Positions 16,966 to 28,600 are shown, counted from the first letter of the stretch. The stretch is 47,714 nt of DNA from Symbiodinium natans (GCA_905221605.1 CAJNDS010000123.1:126001-173714), one strand, 5' to 3'. The notes: generated by a model from the letters alone, not told the origin. A program made the numbers and translations.

Positions 16966-17291
16966 CCTTCAACCCTAAACCCACGTTTAGGGTCTAGGGT
17001 TTAGGGTTTAGGGTTTAGGGTTTAGGGTTTAGGGTTTAGGGTTCAGGGTTTAGGGTTCAGGGTTTAGGGTTTAGGGGGTTTAGGCCTAGTCACCTCGACC
17101 CGAAAAGCCTGAGAATACCTCAACATACCGCAAAAAAACACGCCTTAACCTACATGGGTTCATGAAAGGACACAGGTGGGGACTTTAGCCCCTGTAGTTC
17201 ATGTAAGGATATGCCCACAGGGTATGTGAAAAATGCTTAGACTTAACCCTAAACCCTAAACCCTAAATCCTAAACCCCTCAACCCCTAAAC

Positions 17292-17324
17292 CGGTTTCAA
17301 GGTCCTAGGCATTGAAACTGAGAC
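17292..17324 (-). CDS. candidate micro-exon
   Basis: An 11-codon frame (VSVSMPRTLKP) sits between an ACAG|G acceptor and a GTTTAG donor that is part of a heptamer. No phase partner was identified, so this is weak. Confidence 0.2.
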
Positions 17325-17595
17325 CTGTGCTTTAGGGCTTAGGGTTAGGCTTTTAGGCTCCAGGCCACTTGCCGAAGCTTGCCGAAGGGTTCGGGTTTAG
17401 GGTTCAGGATGTACGGTGAGGTAGGGTGTAGGGTGTTAGGGTGTAAGGTTTAGGGTTTAGGGTTTGGGGCTTAGGGTTTTGGGTTTGGGGATTAGGGTTT
17501 AGGGTTTGGGGTTTAGGGTTTGGGGGTTTAGGGTCGAGGGTTTGGGCTTAAGGGATTAGGGTTGAGGGTTTGGGGATTTGGGTGTCAGCATTTAG

Positions 17596-17707
17596 CTTGG
17601 CTGCACTTAGGAGGGTAGCTATAAATGAAATTTTTAGCTGCCTTATTAAGAAACCCAATAAACCCAAAAAGGCTAAAGATCTAAAGTTACAGTAAAGTAC
17701 CACAAAG
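17596..17707. mobile_element. family B short element, copy 2
   Basis: It has the same 112-bp length as the copy at 3952-4063, with about four substitutions. It is flanked by degenerate heptamers on the left and possible coding sequence on the right (minus frame with AAFNVQQAAQAFLN at about 17712-17760). No 27-bp direct repeat is seen here. Confidence 0.75.
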
Positions 17708-18108
17708 TTAGTTCAGGAAAGCTTGTGCCGCCTGCTGAACGTTGAAGGCCGCACGAGTGGTTCAGGGCTTAGAGCTTCGGTACATGGGCGTCTCTACAGG
17801 GTTCCGGGTTTTACGGCTTAGGGGTTAAGGGTTTGGGGTTTAGGGTACACCCTAAACCTTAAACCCTAAACCCTAAACCTTAAACCCTAAACCCTTTTAG
17901 GGTTTAGAGTTCAGGACTTAGGGTTCAGGGATTAGGGTTGAGGGTTTAGGCACCTTCAATCCTAAGCTTGAGGACTTTGTGGGATCCTGCTTAACTAGTT
18001 CATGCTTGGGATAGTATTACACATGTACAGGTCTAATCCTTATTCAGTTTAAGTACACTTAAAAATGTGAAGTGTGTTCAGGTGCAAGAAGAACGCAGCT
18101 TTTTCCTG

Positions 18109-20450
18109 CTACTCGCCAAAGACGTCTTCCGCGGTCAGGTGGTTCTGCGCCGGCCTGGTTTCAGGCAACTTCCGTGTAGGCTGAACTCGCTACTATAGGG
18201 GACTGAATAATTAGAATAGGACTTTGGGGCTATTAGTATGGTATATTCATAAAGGGACCATAAGGGCATATCATCAAAAATCTTTTCCGACCCCTATATT
18301 AAGACCCTAAAAACTACGCCCTTTCAAGTCTTGAGCCCTTAGCCAGATGTAACCCTGATCCCTTAACCCTGATAAGCCAAGGGTTTGGGCTTTCGGAGTT
18401 TAGACCTAAACCCTAAACCCTAAACCCTAACCCTAAACCCTAAACCCTCAACCCTAAACCCTCAACCCTAAATCCGAGCTAAACCCTCAACCCTAAATCC
18501 GAGCATATCTAGAACGGGAAGCCCTTAAACCTGGGCCTTCCAATCAGCTTCTTGGCCTCGGGTTCGGGGACCCAAAGTGAAAAGTTGAGGCTGTAGGGTT
18601 CTGAACTAAACCCTAACCCCAAACCCCAACCCCTGGGTTTGGGGTTTAGGGTTTAGGGTTTAGGGTTTAGGGTTTAATTAGGGTGTAGGGCTACTTACGA
18701 ATACTAGGGTTTAGAAACCCCAACACCCAACTTCCTCCGCAACTCCATGTACAATCGCGGTTTAGGGTTTAGGGTTTAGGGTTTAGGGTTCAGGGTTTAG
18801 GGTTCAGGATTTAGGGTTCAGAGTTCAGGATTTAGGGTTCAGGGTTTAGGGTTTGGGACGCCCTAATCTGCTGCCCTCCGCGGCCCTTCCACCTCAACCA
18901 AAAATATGCAAACCCCTAAACCTTACAACCACTAAGCCCCCAAAAATCTAAACCCTTCCCCCGTCTAAACCTGAAAACACTTAACCCTAAACTCTAAACC
19001 CTAAACCCGAAACCCTGAACCCTAAAGCCCTACAAACCCTAAACCCTAAACCCTAAACCCTAAGCCCTACAAACCCTAAACCCTAAACCCTAAACCCTAA
19101 ACCCTAAACCCTAAACCCTAAACCCTACACCGCCCTAAATCCCCCAAACGCAAGCATGGCAGGGCCTCACTGTCGCGGCTTCGGGGTCGCCGGCTTCATC
19201 TCCAGCTCGTTCCGGGCGAGCAGCGTCAGACACCGAACTAGAAGGAAGTCCTCCAGGGTTTGGGGTTTAGGGTTTAGGGTTTAGGGTTTAGGGTTTAGGG
19301 TTTAGGGTTCAGGTGGTTTAGGGTTTAGGGCTTAGGGTTCAGGTGGTTTAGGGTTTAGGGCTTAGGGCTTAGGGCTTAGGGCTTAGGGTTCAATCTTAGG
19401 GTAGTTACATGGTTCTTTCGTACCGGCCCTTCGGAGCGAACCCCTTATATGCCCCTTATATACCCTATGTAACCCAAGGGCTCATACTTCAGAACTCTTT
19501 GAAGAAGGCAAGAGACCATGTTAAGGGTTCATAGGATAGCTGTAGTGTTTGGTGTTTCTAGGGCTTATAATCATACGGTTTGTAGGGCGTGTTTAAGGCA
19601 TTTATAGGGCTTATAGGGTTTATAGGTTTTTAGAGTTTCTTGAAAGGGTTTACCGGGTTTATAAGTTTATATACCAGTACAGGGTTCATAGGGTTGCTAG
19701 GGTTTGCAGGGCTTCCAGGATTTATAAACCCTAAGCCCCAAACCCTAAGCCCCATGCCCTACTTAAACCCTAAGCCCTAAACCCTCAACCCTAAACCCTG
19801 ATCCAATCCTCCTGGATTTATTCCTCAGCTTCACTGTCCAGGACCCAGTATTGCCTTGCAGCCCTGCACCCCGGGTGCATCTGGGTGATCCCTTCGTTCG
19901 TCGGATGCCGTGATTGACTCCTTGTGCTGAACGAAAGCATCAGCCACTTCTGAGCCCAGCTTCTGAACCATTTATGTCGATGTAACCCACCTTTTTTGAC
20001 CGAATCTTCGTGTCTTTGCTGCATACATTGATGTATACACAGAATCGTGTCCAGTCACCATCAACCTTGCACCAGCTTTCGAACAGGCCAAGCCTCGAAA
20101 GCTTGTTACTTATTACGGGCTTTAGGGTTTAGGGTTTCGGGGTTTGGGGTTTAGGGTTTACGGCCCGGATGCAAAGGAGCAAAACTAGTGTCGCTAAACG
20201 TTGAACCCTAAACGCTAAACCTTGAACCCTAAACCGTAACCCCAAGCCGCCCAAGCCCTGCAAACGCTAAACGCTATGGCCGCCTGTATCTCTTGTACCC
20301 CCTCAGTACGGAAATACGGTATGCCCGGCATGTCCCTGTCCCCTCCTCTAGATCAAGTCAGGCACACCCCGAAATCCTAAATCCTACCCTGGACCCCAAA
20401 ACCCTGCCTGAGACTCTGTTTACTTTCAGCTTAGAAAGTTGACCCTTCAT
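18109..20450 (-). CDS. small, apparently complete six-exon gene, unknown product
   Basis: Exons: 20424-20450 (ATG), 20281-20345, 19991-20093, 19171-19250, 18531-18590, 18109-18154 (TAG). The phases join exactly and give 126 residues. Pieces read MKGQLSKLK, CRAYRISVLRGYKRYR, LFESWCKVDGDWTRFCVYI, DFLLVRCLTLLARNELEM, LNFSLWVPEPEAKKLIGRP and a tail NHLTAEDVFGE. It is basic in the first half, with Cys and Trp residues. Donors are GTAAAC, GCCATA (GC type), GTGGGT, GTGAGG and GTTTAA. Intron 3 carries a family E element and heptamer arrays. Family not recognised. An alternative reading of 19831-19990 as further exon sequence was considered and is less consistent in phase. Confidence 0.55.
19395..19543. 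mobile_element. family E short element, copy 1
   Basis: It starts CTTAGGGTAGTTACATGG and has a core with CCCCTTATATACCCTATGT and GGGCTCATACTTCAGAA. It aligns along its length with 26648-26786. The right end (GTTCATAGGATAGCTGTA) is a diverged inverted copy of the left. Confidence 0.7.
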
Positions 20451-20671
20451 GTGTAGGTGTAACCCGCAATACGGTAGGTAAATGGAGTCACAGGCAAACC
20501 CTAAACCCTAAACTCTAAACTCTAAACCCTACACCCTACACTCTAAACCCGAAACCCTAGACCCTAAACCCTAAACCCTAGACCCTAAACCCTAAACCCT
20601 GAACCCTAAACCCTAAACCCTAAACCCTAAACCCTACCCCCAAAAACAAAACGAAAAAAACATGCGGGTAC

Positions 20672-20751
20672 ATCGAGCTCAGGTGAAAACTCTGCCTCTG
20701 TCGCAGCTGTGCTCAGCTTCTGTCGCAGGAGCTGCCTGGCCAAGTGGGAGA
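20672..20751 (-). CDS. unassigned exon upstream of the small gene
   Basis: The frame reads SHLARQLLRQKLSTAATEAE followed by FSPELD, with a GAAG acceptor and a GTACCC donor at 20666-20671. Reading through gives a stop inside the following heptamer array, so it may be terminal. It probably ends a gene lying to the right. Product unknown. Confidence 0.5.
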
Positions 20752-20790
20752 CTTCGAGGTTTAGGGTTTAGGGTTTAGGGTTTAGGGCTA

Positions 20791-20903
20791 CCTTGGAGGT
20801 TCATGGGTAGTTATAAGTGTGTTATACGTGCCCTAAGTAAGATTGTAAGTCGGATTTATCCTACTACTACTCCGACCTATGAGTGCCGGCGAACCTCCAA
20901 GTA
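20791..20903. mobile_element. hairpin element, family A
   Basis: Left end CTTGGAGGTTCATGGGTAG, right end GAACCTCCAAGTAG. It directly follows TTTAGGG. It has no coding frame and is intronic or intergenic. Confidence 0.75.
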
Positions 20904-21450
20904 GGGCGAAGAGGTGAAAGCCAGCAACCCTGCACTCAAAGGGGCTTGCGATGAAACCCTAAACCCTAAAAACTAAAACCTAGACAACCCTACAGCCCTA
21001 AACCCTCAAACCGCAGGGGGAGGGGAGAGGGTGTAGGGTTTGTTTAGGGTTCAGGGTGCGCTGGAGTCCTGGGACTCCGTTTTTCTTGGAGTTGGGGCTT
21101 CGGGTCTGGGTTCAGGGTTAGGGGCACACGGGGGGGGGGGGGGGGGTTTATGGGGTTTATGGGGTTTGTGGGGTTTATAGGGTTTAGAGGGTTTAGAGGG
21201 TTTATGGGGTTTATAGGGTTTAGGGTTCAGGGTTCAGGGCATATACATGCATCTACAGGTCTGCGGGTTTTTGGGTTTAGGGTGTAAAGTTTACCAGACC
21301 CAAGAGAAGCCTACAAATAAACAGGAAGGGGCCATAAGGGAACCCAAACAATAAACAAATGGGAATAAGGACCTTCTCTGAAAGATAAAATGATGTTTCC
21401 TAAGCTGTAGGAAAGGAGTAAGCAGAGTAACAGGTAGGCCGTCTAAAGAC

Positions 21451-21725
21451 CTCAGCCCGAATCAGGCTCAGGGGCTGTGGTTTAGAGTAGTCGATAAACA
21501 CTTGAAGAAAGGAAATGTTCCTTTAGGTGCGTGTAGGGTTTAAGGCTTAGGGTTTATCTAGAGAGAACTGAGGTTTGTGTTGAAGAGCTTGACGGGGACA
21601 GTGCTTTGAGTTTAGGGCTTAGAGAGGCTAGTTCCCAACGGCACACACTGCGGGCGCCGGTCCCCAGAGCAACGGGGCCCCGATAAAATTGCAGTGACCC
21701 CATAGGGGATAGGATTAGGGGGACC
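21451..21725 (-). CDS. two candidate exons, unknown gene
   Basis: 21649-21725 reads VPLILSPMGSLQFYRGPVAL followed by GTGAR, with an AAG|G acceptor and a GTGTGT donor. 21451-21474 reads PLSLIRAE between CACAG and GTCTTT. I could not join them with certainty. Confidence 0.35.
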
Positions 21726-22201
21726 CTTGGGGATATAGACCCTCTGAATAAGGTCCCTGTCTAAGAGAGCCAGAAGAGGGTTAAGAAGGGGTTCCCTTGT
21801 AAGGGTCCCCCTTATCCTACCTAGGAGCCCCAAGCCCTATGTAGCCACGAAGTTTAAGCCATCCCTGGGCTTGGGGACCCTAAACCCTAAACCCTAAACC
21901 CTAAACCCTAAACCCTAAACCCTAAACCCTAAACCCTAAACCTAAGCCCTGAAACCTCAAAGCCTTTGCCTGACACAGGGGTCTCAGAACTCAGCACTCA
22001 AACCTAAAGGCAAACCCTACACAGCTTAGGGTACCTGGTACACTAGGGTTTCTTAGCTTTGGAGTAGACCCTGGACAAATAGTATATACTTTTTAGGCAT
22101 AATTAGCTATAATAGGAACCCCAAGACCAACAAAAGTATTGAAGTATAGTACTCCAAGACCCAGGTTTAGGGCTTTTGGGGGGCCTAACTTCCTGGCTCA
22201 C

Positions 22202-22601
22202 TACGGAGAACCACGAAGTACGCAGACTTCAACGCCACAAGACCCTCTAAACCCTAAAACCCTAAAACCCTAAAACCCTAAACCCTAAACCCTAAACCCT
22301 AAAGCCTCCTCTTCTTGCTGCTGCGGCTCTGGCTTGGCGGGCTGCTCCTCGCCAAGGGGTTTAAGGTCTAGGGTTTAGGGCTTCGGGTTTAGGGCTTAGA
22401 GACCGTTTAGACCCCAAACCCCAAACCCTGCCTAGCTCAAGGCAAGCTACCCAACTAAGCTGCCATGAAGCCCTCAACTTTACAGGCTTAGGGCTTAGGA
22501 CTTATATAGGGCCTAGGGCTGAGGGTTTAGGGTTTAGGGGGCCGGCACTAACATTCTCAGGGCCATTCAGGATAGCTTTGCCAACAATCCAACAACGAAA
22601 C
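22202..22601 (-). CDS. three candidate exons, unknown gene
   Basis: 22553-22601 (RCWIVGKAILNGPEN, donor GTTAGT), 22306-22347 (acidic QPAKPEPQQQEEE, GC donor) and 22202-22226 (SAYFVVLR, donor GTGAGC). Each has plausible splice sites, but phase continuity between them is not established. Confidence 0.35.
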
Positions 22602-22785
22602 CTGCAAATCACTGTGCCAGAAACTACAGGAATAGCAGTAGAAATGGCAAGAACAAGAACAACAACAAGACCGACAATAGCAACACACACACACACAAAC
22701 ACTCGCCACTAATGATCAGTGACCGCTAACATTGAAAATCACAAGCGTTCACCTGCTAATGGTCTTAAAGAAGCAGGAACCACAA

Positions 22786-23028
22786 CACTAGCTAGCAACA
22801 AAAGCACGCAGCCGAATAACAACAATTACAATTACAATGCCAAAGGCAATAACAATAGTAATAGCAATAGCAAAAGCAGTAGCAATAGCAAGAGCAACAG
22901 CAAGAGCAATAGCAAAATATCGACAACTACACCAACCATAATTCATGATAACCATACTGACAAGAACAATGTCATCGAAAACAACACCAGCCATCACTCA
23001 TGACAACCATACTGATAAGAACAATGTC
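22786..23028 (+). repeat. imperfect AAC/AAT/AGC trinucleotide tract and direct repeat
   Basis: 22786-22916 is an (AAYARC)-like tract, read as Asn/Ser repeats in one frame. It is followed by two copies of CATGAYAACCATACTGAYAA plus GAACAATGTC (near 22943 and 22998). It looks intronic, and the apparent long open frame is compositional. Confidence 0.7.
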
Positions 23029-23038
23029 GACCCAAGTC

Positions 23039-23117
23039 AGATTTTGCAAAGTGTGCGCTCCTCAACTGGCTCAGGCTCGTCTCTTTGCTCCGGTGCCGCG
23101 GCAGGGGAGGTGCTCGC
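23039..23117 (-). CDS. exon that may open a RING finger
   Basis: A GCAGAG|G acceptor leads to an acidic, Ala/Pro/Glu-rich segment ending VEERTLCKI, followed by T and a GA donor (GACTTG). If the next exon begins GC or GT, the split codon gives Cys, and thus CKIC, a typical first zinc-ligand pair of a RING domain. The partner exon was not found. The alternative is simply a TGA stop here. Confidence 0.4.
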
Positions 23118-23350
23118 CTCTGCAACACGTGTGCGTCCTACCCTGAACCCGAAACCCTAAGTTCCAAAACCTGAACCCTGCACTCTAAATGCTAAACTCC
23201 AGACCCTAGTTTAGAGTTTCAGGGCTTTTGGGGGTGGGTGTGGGGTTTAGGACTTTGGGTTAAGGGTTTTTGGGTCTTTAGGCCCCAGAACTACAAACCT
23301 GGAGGTACGCCCTAAACGTGGCAACCCCCTCTGTCTAGCCTACGTCTCAC

Positions 23351-23440
23351 CAACTAAGCTGGGGATGAACCGGCATTCCCCCAAACAGGGCATCCCCCGA
23401 ATATGCACGCCCAAAAAAAGATACTCATTGCAACAGGAAC
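23351..23440 (-). CDS. candidate exon, two open frames
   Basis: One frame reads LFLGVHIRGMPCLGECRF and ends at a GTGAGA donor (23345-23350). The other starts with ATG (23428) and reads MSIFFWACIFGGCPVWGNAG, which resembles a signal peptide. I cannot decide between them. Confidence 0.3.
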
Positions 23441-23772
23441 GGGTTTAGGGTGTACGTTTAGGGTTTACTGAGCCCTGAGGTTTGCTTAAACCCTACGTAA
23501 ACACTAACCCAAACTAAATATTAAAGGTTAGCATAGAGCTGCCTGAACATAGGGAGCCCTTTTCAGGGCAAAAGTACGACGATGATCGACGATATTTCAG
23601 AGAGCTGACTGTAATTGGCTTGAGGTAGTTCTCAAAATTAGGGTCCCTTTTTGGGTCCCCTATAGCATCCGGCACTGGCACCCTCATAAAAAGGGGGGCC
23701 CCAAAAGGGATCCTATGTAAAGCAACATATTTAATCTCTAAATGTTGAGGGTGCCACAAGGTGGGTGAGTAC

Positions 23773-24165
23773 CATGCAGTCGCCCGACAGGTTGCTTGAC
23801 TCGTGGGCGCTTCGACTTTAGATGCTGAAAGCTAAGCCCTTAACCCGAAATCCTAAACCCAAAAACCCTGAAACCCTGAACCCCTTAATAGACTCCCCCT
23901 AACAAGGGCCCCCCCCCCCCCCCCCCCCCCCCAGCTTCGGAGTGTTCGGTCGGCCCCTACAGCCCTGTGAGCAAAAACTAGTCCTGAAGTAAGATCCTCT
24001 CTTAAGCCCAGCACAAATTCATCTTGCAAAAGGGTTTAGGGTTTAGGGTTTCGGGCTTGAGGTTCAAAGGGTAAACTGCATTTCTGAATAAGACCCTCTG
24101 ATAAACCTCCACAAAGGTGAAAGATGAAGACGTAAAGCTCAGGGCTCAGAGACTTGCGGCTTGAT
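23773..24165 (-). CDS. three candidate exons, unknown gene
   Basis: 24107-24165 (SRKSLSPELYVFIFHLCG) joins in phase to 23997-24022 (EFVLGLRE), which ends at a GA donor. 23773-23815 (SKRPRVKQPVGRLH, donor GTACTC) follows across a C run. Product unknown. Confidence 0.4.
23909..23932 (+). repeat. poly-C run
   Basis: About 24 consecutive C. Similar homopolymers are G at 21130-21146, G at 25019-25054 and T at 37932-37957. The lengths are likely to be approximate in any assembly. Confidence 0.95.
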
Positions 24166-24212
24166 CTACGTGGGTTTAGAGTTTAGGGTTTAGGGGTAGG
24201 AGGTCCCCATAT

Positions 24213-24322
24213 CTCGAAGGTCCATGGGTAGCTGTAAGTGGGGTTCTAAGTACCCTAATGGAGGTGATAACTCGAGCTCTCTTACTTATAACCCAACTTG
24301 TAAGCATCCATGAACCTCCAAG
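24213..24322. mobile_element. hairpin element, family A (diverged)
   Basis: Left end CTCGAAGGTCCATGGGTAG, right end CATCCATGAACCTCCAAG, about 110 bp. Intronic or intergenic. Confidence 0.65.
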
Positions 24323-24368
24323 CACACCGACAAGCCTAAACCCTAAACCCCAAACAACGCTATACCCA

Positions 24369-24450
24369 CCCCCCACCACCACCACCGCCGCCGCCACCAC
24401 CACCACCACCACCACAACGACCACCACCACCATCGCCACCACCGCCACAA
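24369..24450 (+). repeat. (CAC)n / (CCG)n trinucleotide tract
   Basis: CAC repeats interrupted by CGC and GAC, directly followed by CCCTAAA heptamers. A proline-rich candidate exon (RPPPPPPPPPAQPAQ, minus, 24548-24592, GC donor) lies close by. Confidence 0.9.
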
Positions 24451-25016
24451 CCAACCCTAAACCCTAAACCTTAAACCATAAACCCTAAACCAGAAACCCT
24501 AGACCCTAAACCCCGGACCCTATAAACCCTAATCCCTAAACCCACGCCTGTGCGGGTTGGGCCGGCGGGGGAGGTGGTGGCGGCGGCGGCCTCTTGCTCA
24601 AGCGTTCAGGTCAAACCGTTGCCCAAACCCCTGGGAGGATGCCAAAAGTAGAGCCCCCAAATAGGGTCAAGGGCTTAGGGTTTGGGGATTTGGGTTTAGG
24701 GGCTAGGGTTTGAAGTTTAGGGTTCAGGGTGAGCCCCCAATATTGAGTCATTTTTAGGAACCCTTATGGGGATCTACTTTTTGGATCCTCCCTGGAAGGG
24801 GAAGTTTGAGAGATGTTTAGAGGTTTTAGGGGTTCAGGCTTTGGGGGTTGCGGGGGTTTAGGGGCTTAGGGTTGGGGGTTTGGGGGGGGTCTAGGATTTA
24901 GGGTTTCGGGTCTAGGCTGCAGGACTTGGCAGTTCAGGGCTTGGGGAAAGGGTGTAGGGTGTAGGAGTTGCAGTTTTGGGGGTTTGGTTTGTGGAGTTTG
25001 AGGCTAGGAGTAGGGT

Positions 25017-25018
<2 letters not shown>

Positions 25019-25054
<36 letters not shown>
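25019..25054 (+). repeat. poly-G run
   Basis: About 36 consecutive G after TTTGG, likely grown from a heptamer variant. Confidence 0.95.
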
Positions 25055-25055
<1 letters not shown>

Positions 25056-25203
25056 GGCGATGAAGGGAGTAGTATTGCAGTATGCGTGTGGGTTTAAGGG
25101 TTCGGCTGAGGGTTTAGGGTTTAAGGTTGAGTTTAGGTTTAGGGTTTAGGGTGTAGGAGTTTGGAGTTCGTGGTTTTGGGGCGTCGGGGTGTCCGGTGGG
25201 TTC

Positions 25204-25262
25204 GGAATCGTTGCTATAGTGTCGTCGAAGAGAACATGCTTATCGCCGTTGCATAGAACATG
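25204..25262 (-). CDS. candidate exon, unknown gene
   Basis: The frame reads HVLCNGDKHVLFDDTIATI after a TTGAG acceptor, with a GA donor (GAACCC). The frame stays open further downstream. No product is recognised. Confidence 0.4.
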
Positions 25263-25280
25263 CTCAAAGGGGGTGAGGGC

Positions 25281-25403
25281 CTACTTGGAGGTTCATGGGT
25301 AGAAAGCCAGGTTATGAGTAACCCCAAGTAAGGCTACAAAAGTATAGTTCCCCTACTTATAACCCTACTTATACGTAATTACCCATGAACCACCAAGAAG
25401 TAG
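25281..25403. mobile_element. hairpin element, family A
   Basis: Ends CTACTTGGAGGTTCATGGGTA and TACCCATGAACCACCAAGAAGTAG (the right end has a 3-base insertion). About 123 bp, no coding frame. Confidence 0.75.
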
Positions 25404-25530
25404 GGGGGATCAAGGGACTTGGAGGGCGGCCGGGCTTAAGGACCCTTGGGAATCGGGATATGAGGAGTTCTCTAAATGATGGCCCCTTTTGGGTTCCTTG
25501 GTCGAAGGCGGCCTCCCATGGTTTCGGGTA

Positions 25531-25590
25531 CCCAAGAAGGGGCCCATGACTTAGAACTTACCCAAGAAGGGGCCCATGACTTAGAACTTA
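25531..25590 (+). repeat. perfect 30-bp tandem duplication
   Basis: The unit CCCAAGAAGGGGCCCATGAC followed by TTAGAACTTA occurs twice with no mismatch. On the minus strand each copy contains a GTAAGT donor and a TCTAAG acceptor-like end. Confidence 0.95.
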
Positions 25591-25677
25591 CCGTATGAGG
25601 ACTTGGGTTTAGGGTTTAAGGTTTATGGAAGACGTTCTGGGGCCTTTAGAACAAAGGTTTGGGCTTTCAGGTCGCCC

Positions 25678-28600
25678 CTACATGAGAAGGGCCAATTCAT
25701 GACCTACGCGCTGTAGAGGGTAGGAAGCCCTGTTCAAGAAAGGCACGAAACCCTCAACCTCAAAACCTAGAGGCCCTACTGAGAGGCTCATAGGCAGTTC
25801 TTAGGGTTACATGATATTTGTGTTGGGATGTTCCCCCTTATACTAACAGTCCTTAATAGGGGTTCTAGTACCCTAAGCCCTAAAACCTAAACCCTAAACT
25901 AAAGCCTATTCTCATCCCGGTTAAGGACTGTGAGTATAAGGGAGAACATCCCAATGTGTTGGTGCCTTAACTTCGGTGAAAAGTACAGGTACCCTACTTA
26001 CAACCCGAACTTTAACTACCCGTGAACCTCCATGGAGTCCTAAAACCTACACCCTACACCCTAAACCCTAGCCCTAAACCCAAAACCCTGAACTCTAAAC
26101 CCTAAACCCTAAACCCCAAACCCTAAACCCTGAACCTTCCAGCAGACCCTTGTCCAGTCGATCGAGGCGTTGGCAAGGCCGCTGTGATCTGCAGGGGGCC
26201 TTTCTTCTCCATCCCAGCCTGTCGACAGCTCCCTTATCCCTAAGAGTCCGAAACCCTAAGCCCTAAACCCTAAACCCTAAAGCCTGAACCCTAAACCCTA
26301 CTCCCTTACGAATAATTAGAACCAACACTTGGCTGACCTCTAAACCCCTCCTACAAGTTTAACTTTTGGGTTCCTTATTGAAATTCGTTTCTACAAAAAC
26401 CCAAAAGGTTAGAGTCCTAACAGCCAGCCAGACGAAAGCAAAGAACAAACGTCTAAAACGTGCCCTACTCCCTGAGCCCTCAATGCCAGGGTTGGGGTTC
26501 AGAGTTTAGGGTTTAGGGTTTTGGGTTCTGGGTTTCGGGTTTTCAGGGTCGCAATCGAGTTGAGGGTTCAGGAATTACGCTTTAGGGCCTCGAGTCAAGC
26601 CGTGGGAGACGTGCGATGAGTCTGGCAGCAAGTTCGCAAGCTGTGGTCTTAGGGAAGTTCCATGGTCCCTTGATATGACCCCTTGTAAACCCCTTACATA
26701 CCCCATACAACCCAAGGGCCCATACTTCAGAATCTTTAAAGAAGCTGAGGGACCAAATTAAGTTGGGCCCATATAACTACCCTTAGACCCTTACAAACCC
26801 CAAGCCCTCAGCCCTAAACCCTAAACCCTAAATTGCCCTTAGACCCTACAACCCCCAAACCCGAAGCCCCCCCCATGGTGCTACCCTCAGATGAGGTCGG
26901 ACGCAGACATGATACGGATTGGGGCTTGGGGCATCGGGCTTTCGAGGGAGTCATGCCTGGCCCTCTATGTATGTACCATTCCTAATGTGGCCTAGATATT
27001 AACTTGGAGGATCTTTGCAAAAAGGTCCCCAGACCCAAGAGTGCAACCTGAGGGGTCCGAGGAAAAATCCCATGAGGTTTAGGGTTTAGCGTCTGGCACA
27101 CCCCTAACCCCTAAACTTTAAAACTTTAAAACCATGTAACCCTAAACCCTAAACCCTAAACCCTAAATCCAGGCTGTTGCCGCCTCACAAGCTGAAGACG
27201 GGCCAGGCTAAGTTCGACCTTAAGAACCGCAAACCTGCCTTTTGTAGGGTTGACCTAAGAGTCCTATGAGGGGTTTAGGGTTTAGGGCTTAGGGAATTTG
27301 AGCAATCTGCAAGAAAGATGGCTTGCCTTCTTCAAAAGCCCTACATATAAGCCCTCATAGGGCCAAGCCTCCAAAACCAAGTATAACATCAAGACGTTCG
27401 GGTTAGGCTACAGGTTTCAGGCCTAGGGTTTAGCTCCGACTCACGTCGCGCTGCCATGCGCTTCCATAGATACGAAACAGATTTCTTCGGCCGTAAGGCC
27501 GGTTGTCGCCCGACAATCGCTCGAGCTGCGTGGGGCTCCGGTCTGTTATAAGTCTTGTTTAGGGTTTACTAAAGGGTTTAGGGTCCAGGGTCTGCCATAG
27601 GGGTTGCAACTATACGCTGCCGGTAGTTGCGGGCTTAGGCTTTAGGATGGTTTACAGTGTAGGGGCTTCGCCCGTTTAGCCGCCTAAAATCCGAAACCTG
27701 TGAACCCTAAACCACGCTCAGGAGAGCTTTGCAGAACGCAAGCTCACTTGGCTTTCATCTCGCCGTAGGATTTCGCCCACTCCTTAACGGCACAGGAGGG
27801 GTGTAGGGTTTAGGGTTAAGTGCTTAGGCGCCGAAGCTCAGACCCTCAACTCAGCCCAAAATCATGCTGTTACCCTAAACCCTAAACCTGGCCGCCACCC
27901 CCACTCACTTGTCTTTTCGATGGAGCCTCCCCTGCTAGAGACCCAACGCTTTGGGCTTTATCCTTGTTAGGGCTTTTTGCACGGGCTGTGGAACTGATTT
28001 GCTTTGGCCAATCCTGAAGTACCCCGCAAACCCTTCGATACCTTGTTCTCACACTTGATGTGCGCAAGATACACACATTGAAAAACAAGGGTCGTAGTAG
28101 AAAGGAGGCCTTCCTGCATTATCTCTATAATTAAGGCACCCACAAACTACGTTATCATAATTCTGACCCAGCCGAGAAGGGACCTTAAGTGCCAAACCTT
28201 ACACGCTGACCTGCAAACCCTGTAAACCCTAAAACCTCAAACCCCTGAACCCTAAAACCCCAAATTTCCTAGAAAGTTTTTCTCACCCTAAAATGGAGGG
28301 AAGCGATACCCTAGTTTCACCCAAACCTTAAAGAGCCCCAAACCCGAACAGCCCTCAAGCCCCACCCTACACCTCAACTCACACCTAAGGCCCTCATAAA
28401 GCCCTCAGAGCCCACCCTAAAGCTCACACCCTAAAATCCGCAAACACGAACCCAAGTCGCAAAAAACCCTTTAAGACACCTAAACCCCCTAAATCCTGTG
28501 ATGCCGAAACCCGAAACCCTAAGATCCTTCCAACCCCACCCGAAACCCTAAACCCTGAAAGCCTCAGAGAGGACCCTAAACCCTAAACCCTAAACCCTAA

